From assembly GCA_949318235.1 (NCBI GenBank), contig OX439136.1, positions 94,501-158,500 on the forward strand: a stretch of DNA of 64,000 nucleotides. Reading direction: 5' to 3'. Source of the stretch: Ecdyonurus torrentis (taxonomy: Eukaryota; Arthropoda; Insecta; Ephemeroptera; Heptageniidae). The notes below the pieces were generated by a model that had not been told where the DNA came from, searched no databases, and worked only from the letters and a program-made list of their open reading frames with translations. Each line of letters starts with the position of its first letter. The first letter of the stretch is position 1. The translations under genes were made by a program, and so were the position numbers. Positions 63,651-64,000 of the stretch are shown here, in pieces.

Positions 63651-64000
63651 AATAGCACAAAAATTGTTTATTTATGCTTCCGCAATGATTACACAAACTT
63701 TTACAATTTTTTTTTATGGTTGTTAAATTTCAGAAAAAATAAATGTTAAAAATACATTAAATAATAATAATTGACTTGTAGAAATCCAGGTTTTAAGATA
63801 TTTTTCTATATCTACTAAAATTTTCAGTTTACAATATTTTTCAACGTTTAGATAAAAAGCCCATATCTCTTAAATTCAAATTTTTATCCCAAAGATTTTC
63901 GTTGTTATTCAATGTATAACAACTACCGAAAATACTACTGAATATTTTCAGAGCTCATCGTAGTTGTCAGATGAGGGATTTTTTTTTAATTACCATATAG
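63651..64000. other. AT-rich end of window
   Basis: No supported feature. Confidence 0.5.

Overview
The window is AT-rich eukaryotic DNA, almost certainly animal and most likely from an arthropod or another invertebrate with a repeat-rich genome. The evidence is GT-AG introns, Tc1/mariner-type transposases, MULE, Helitron/PIF1-type and LINE-type fragments, many foldback MITEs, and long (CT)n, (CA)n and (TA)n microsatellites. I cannot name the species. No rRNA, functional tRNA, CRISPR array or bacterial operon is visible. Most of the window is mobile-element debris; the few genes are transposon proteins or broken copies of multi-copy genes.

Layout. Positions 1-4.5 kb hold a 1.27 kb palindromic Tc1-type non-autonomous element and a GC-richer LTR/promoter-like block. 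From 4.5 to 14 kb there are decayed satellite-like repeats with TATGATATATCATA palindromes, interrupted by a GC-rich tRNA-derived (SINE-like) insertion. At 14.8-15.6 kb is a GC-rich PIF1-type helicase C-terminus whose reading frame is intact across very short introns. It ends just upstream of a 9.27 kb LTR retrotransposon (15690-24961) with a 4-bp target duplication, PBS, PPT and two matching LTRs, but no recognisable gag or pol. A broken Tc1-type transposase with two introns is nested inside it.

From 25 to 36 kb there is a duplicated unknown four-exon gene (two copies 8.8 kb apart, each broken by a different stop), a LINE reverse-transcriptase fragment on the minus strand, and a broken C2H2-type gene. 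From 36 to 42.5 kb lie a 1.3 kb Tc1-type element, a foldback element carrying five copies of a 96-bp unit, a related short element, and several MITEs. From 42.9 to 49.7 kb, on the minus strand, is a multi-exon MULE transposase-like gene. Its last exon leads, after one frame shift, into a tail with two IAP-type RING fingers, and its introns are packed with MITEs. From 50 to 57.6 kb there are MITEs, AT-rich degenerate tandem repeats, a relative of the first palindromic element, and a broken Tc1-type transposase. At 58-59.9 kb on the minus strand is a ubiquitin-specific-protease-like gene with consistent splice phases but two stops. At 60.6-63.2 kb is a decayed C2H2-finger, transposon-like protein gene, invaded by a small perfect hairpin element.

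No operon-like cooperation is expected. The recurring theme is nested insertion: MITEs in MULE introns, Tc1 in an LTR element, and hairpins inside genes. Domain and superfamily names rest on motifs read by eye, and no database search was possible.
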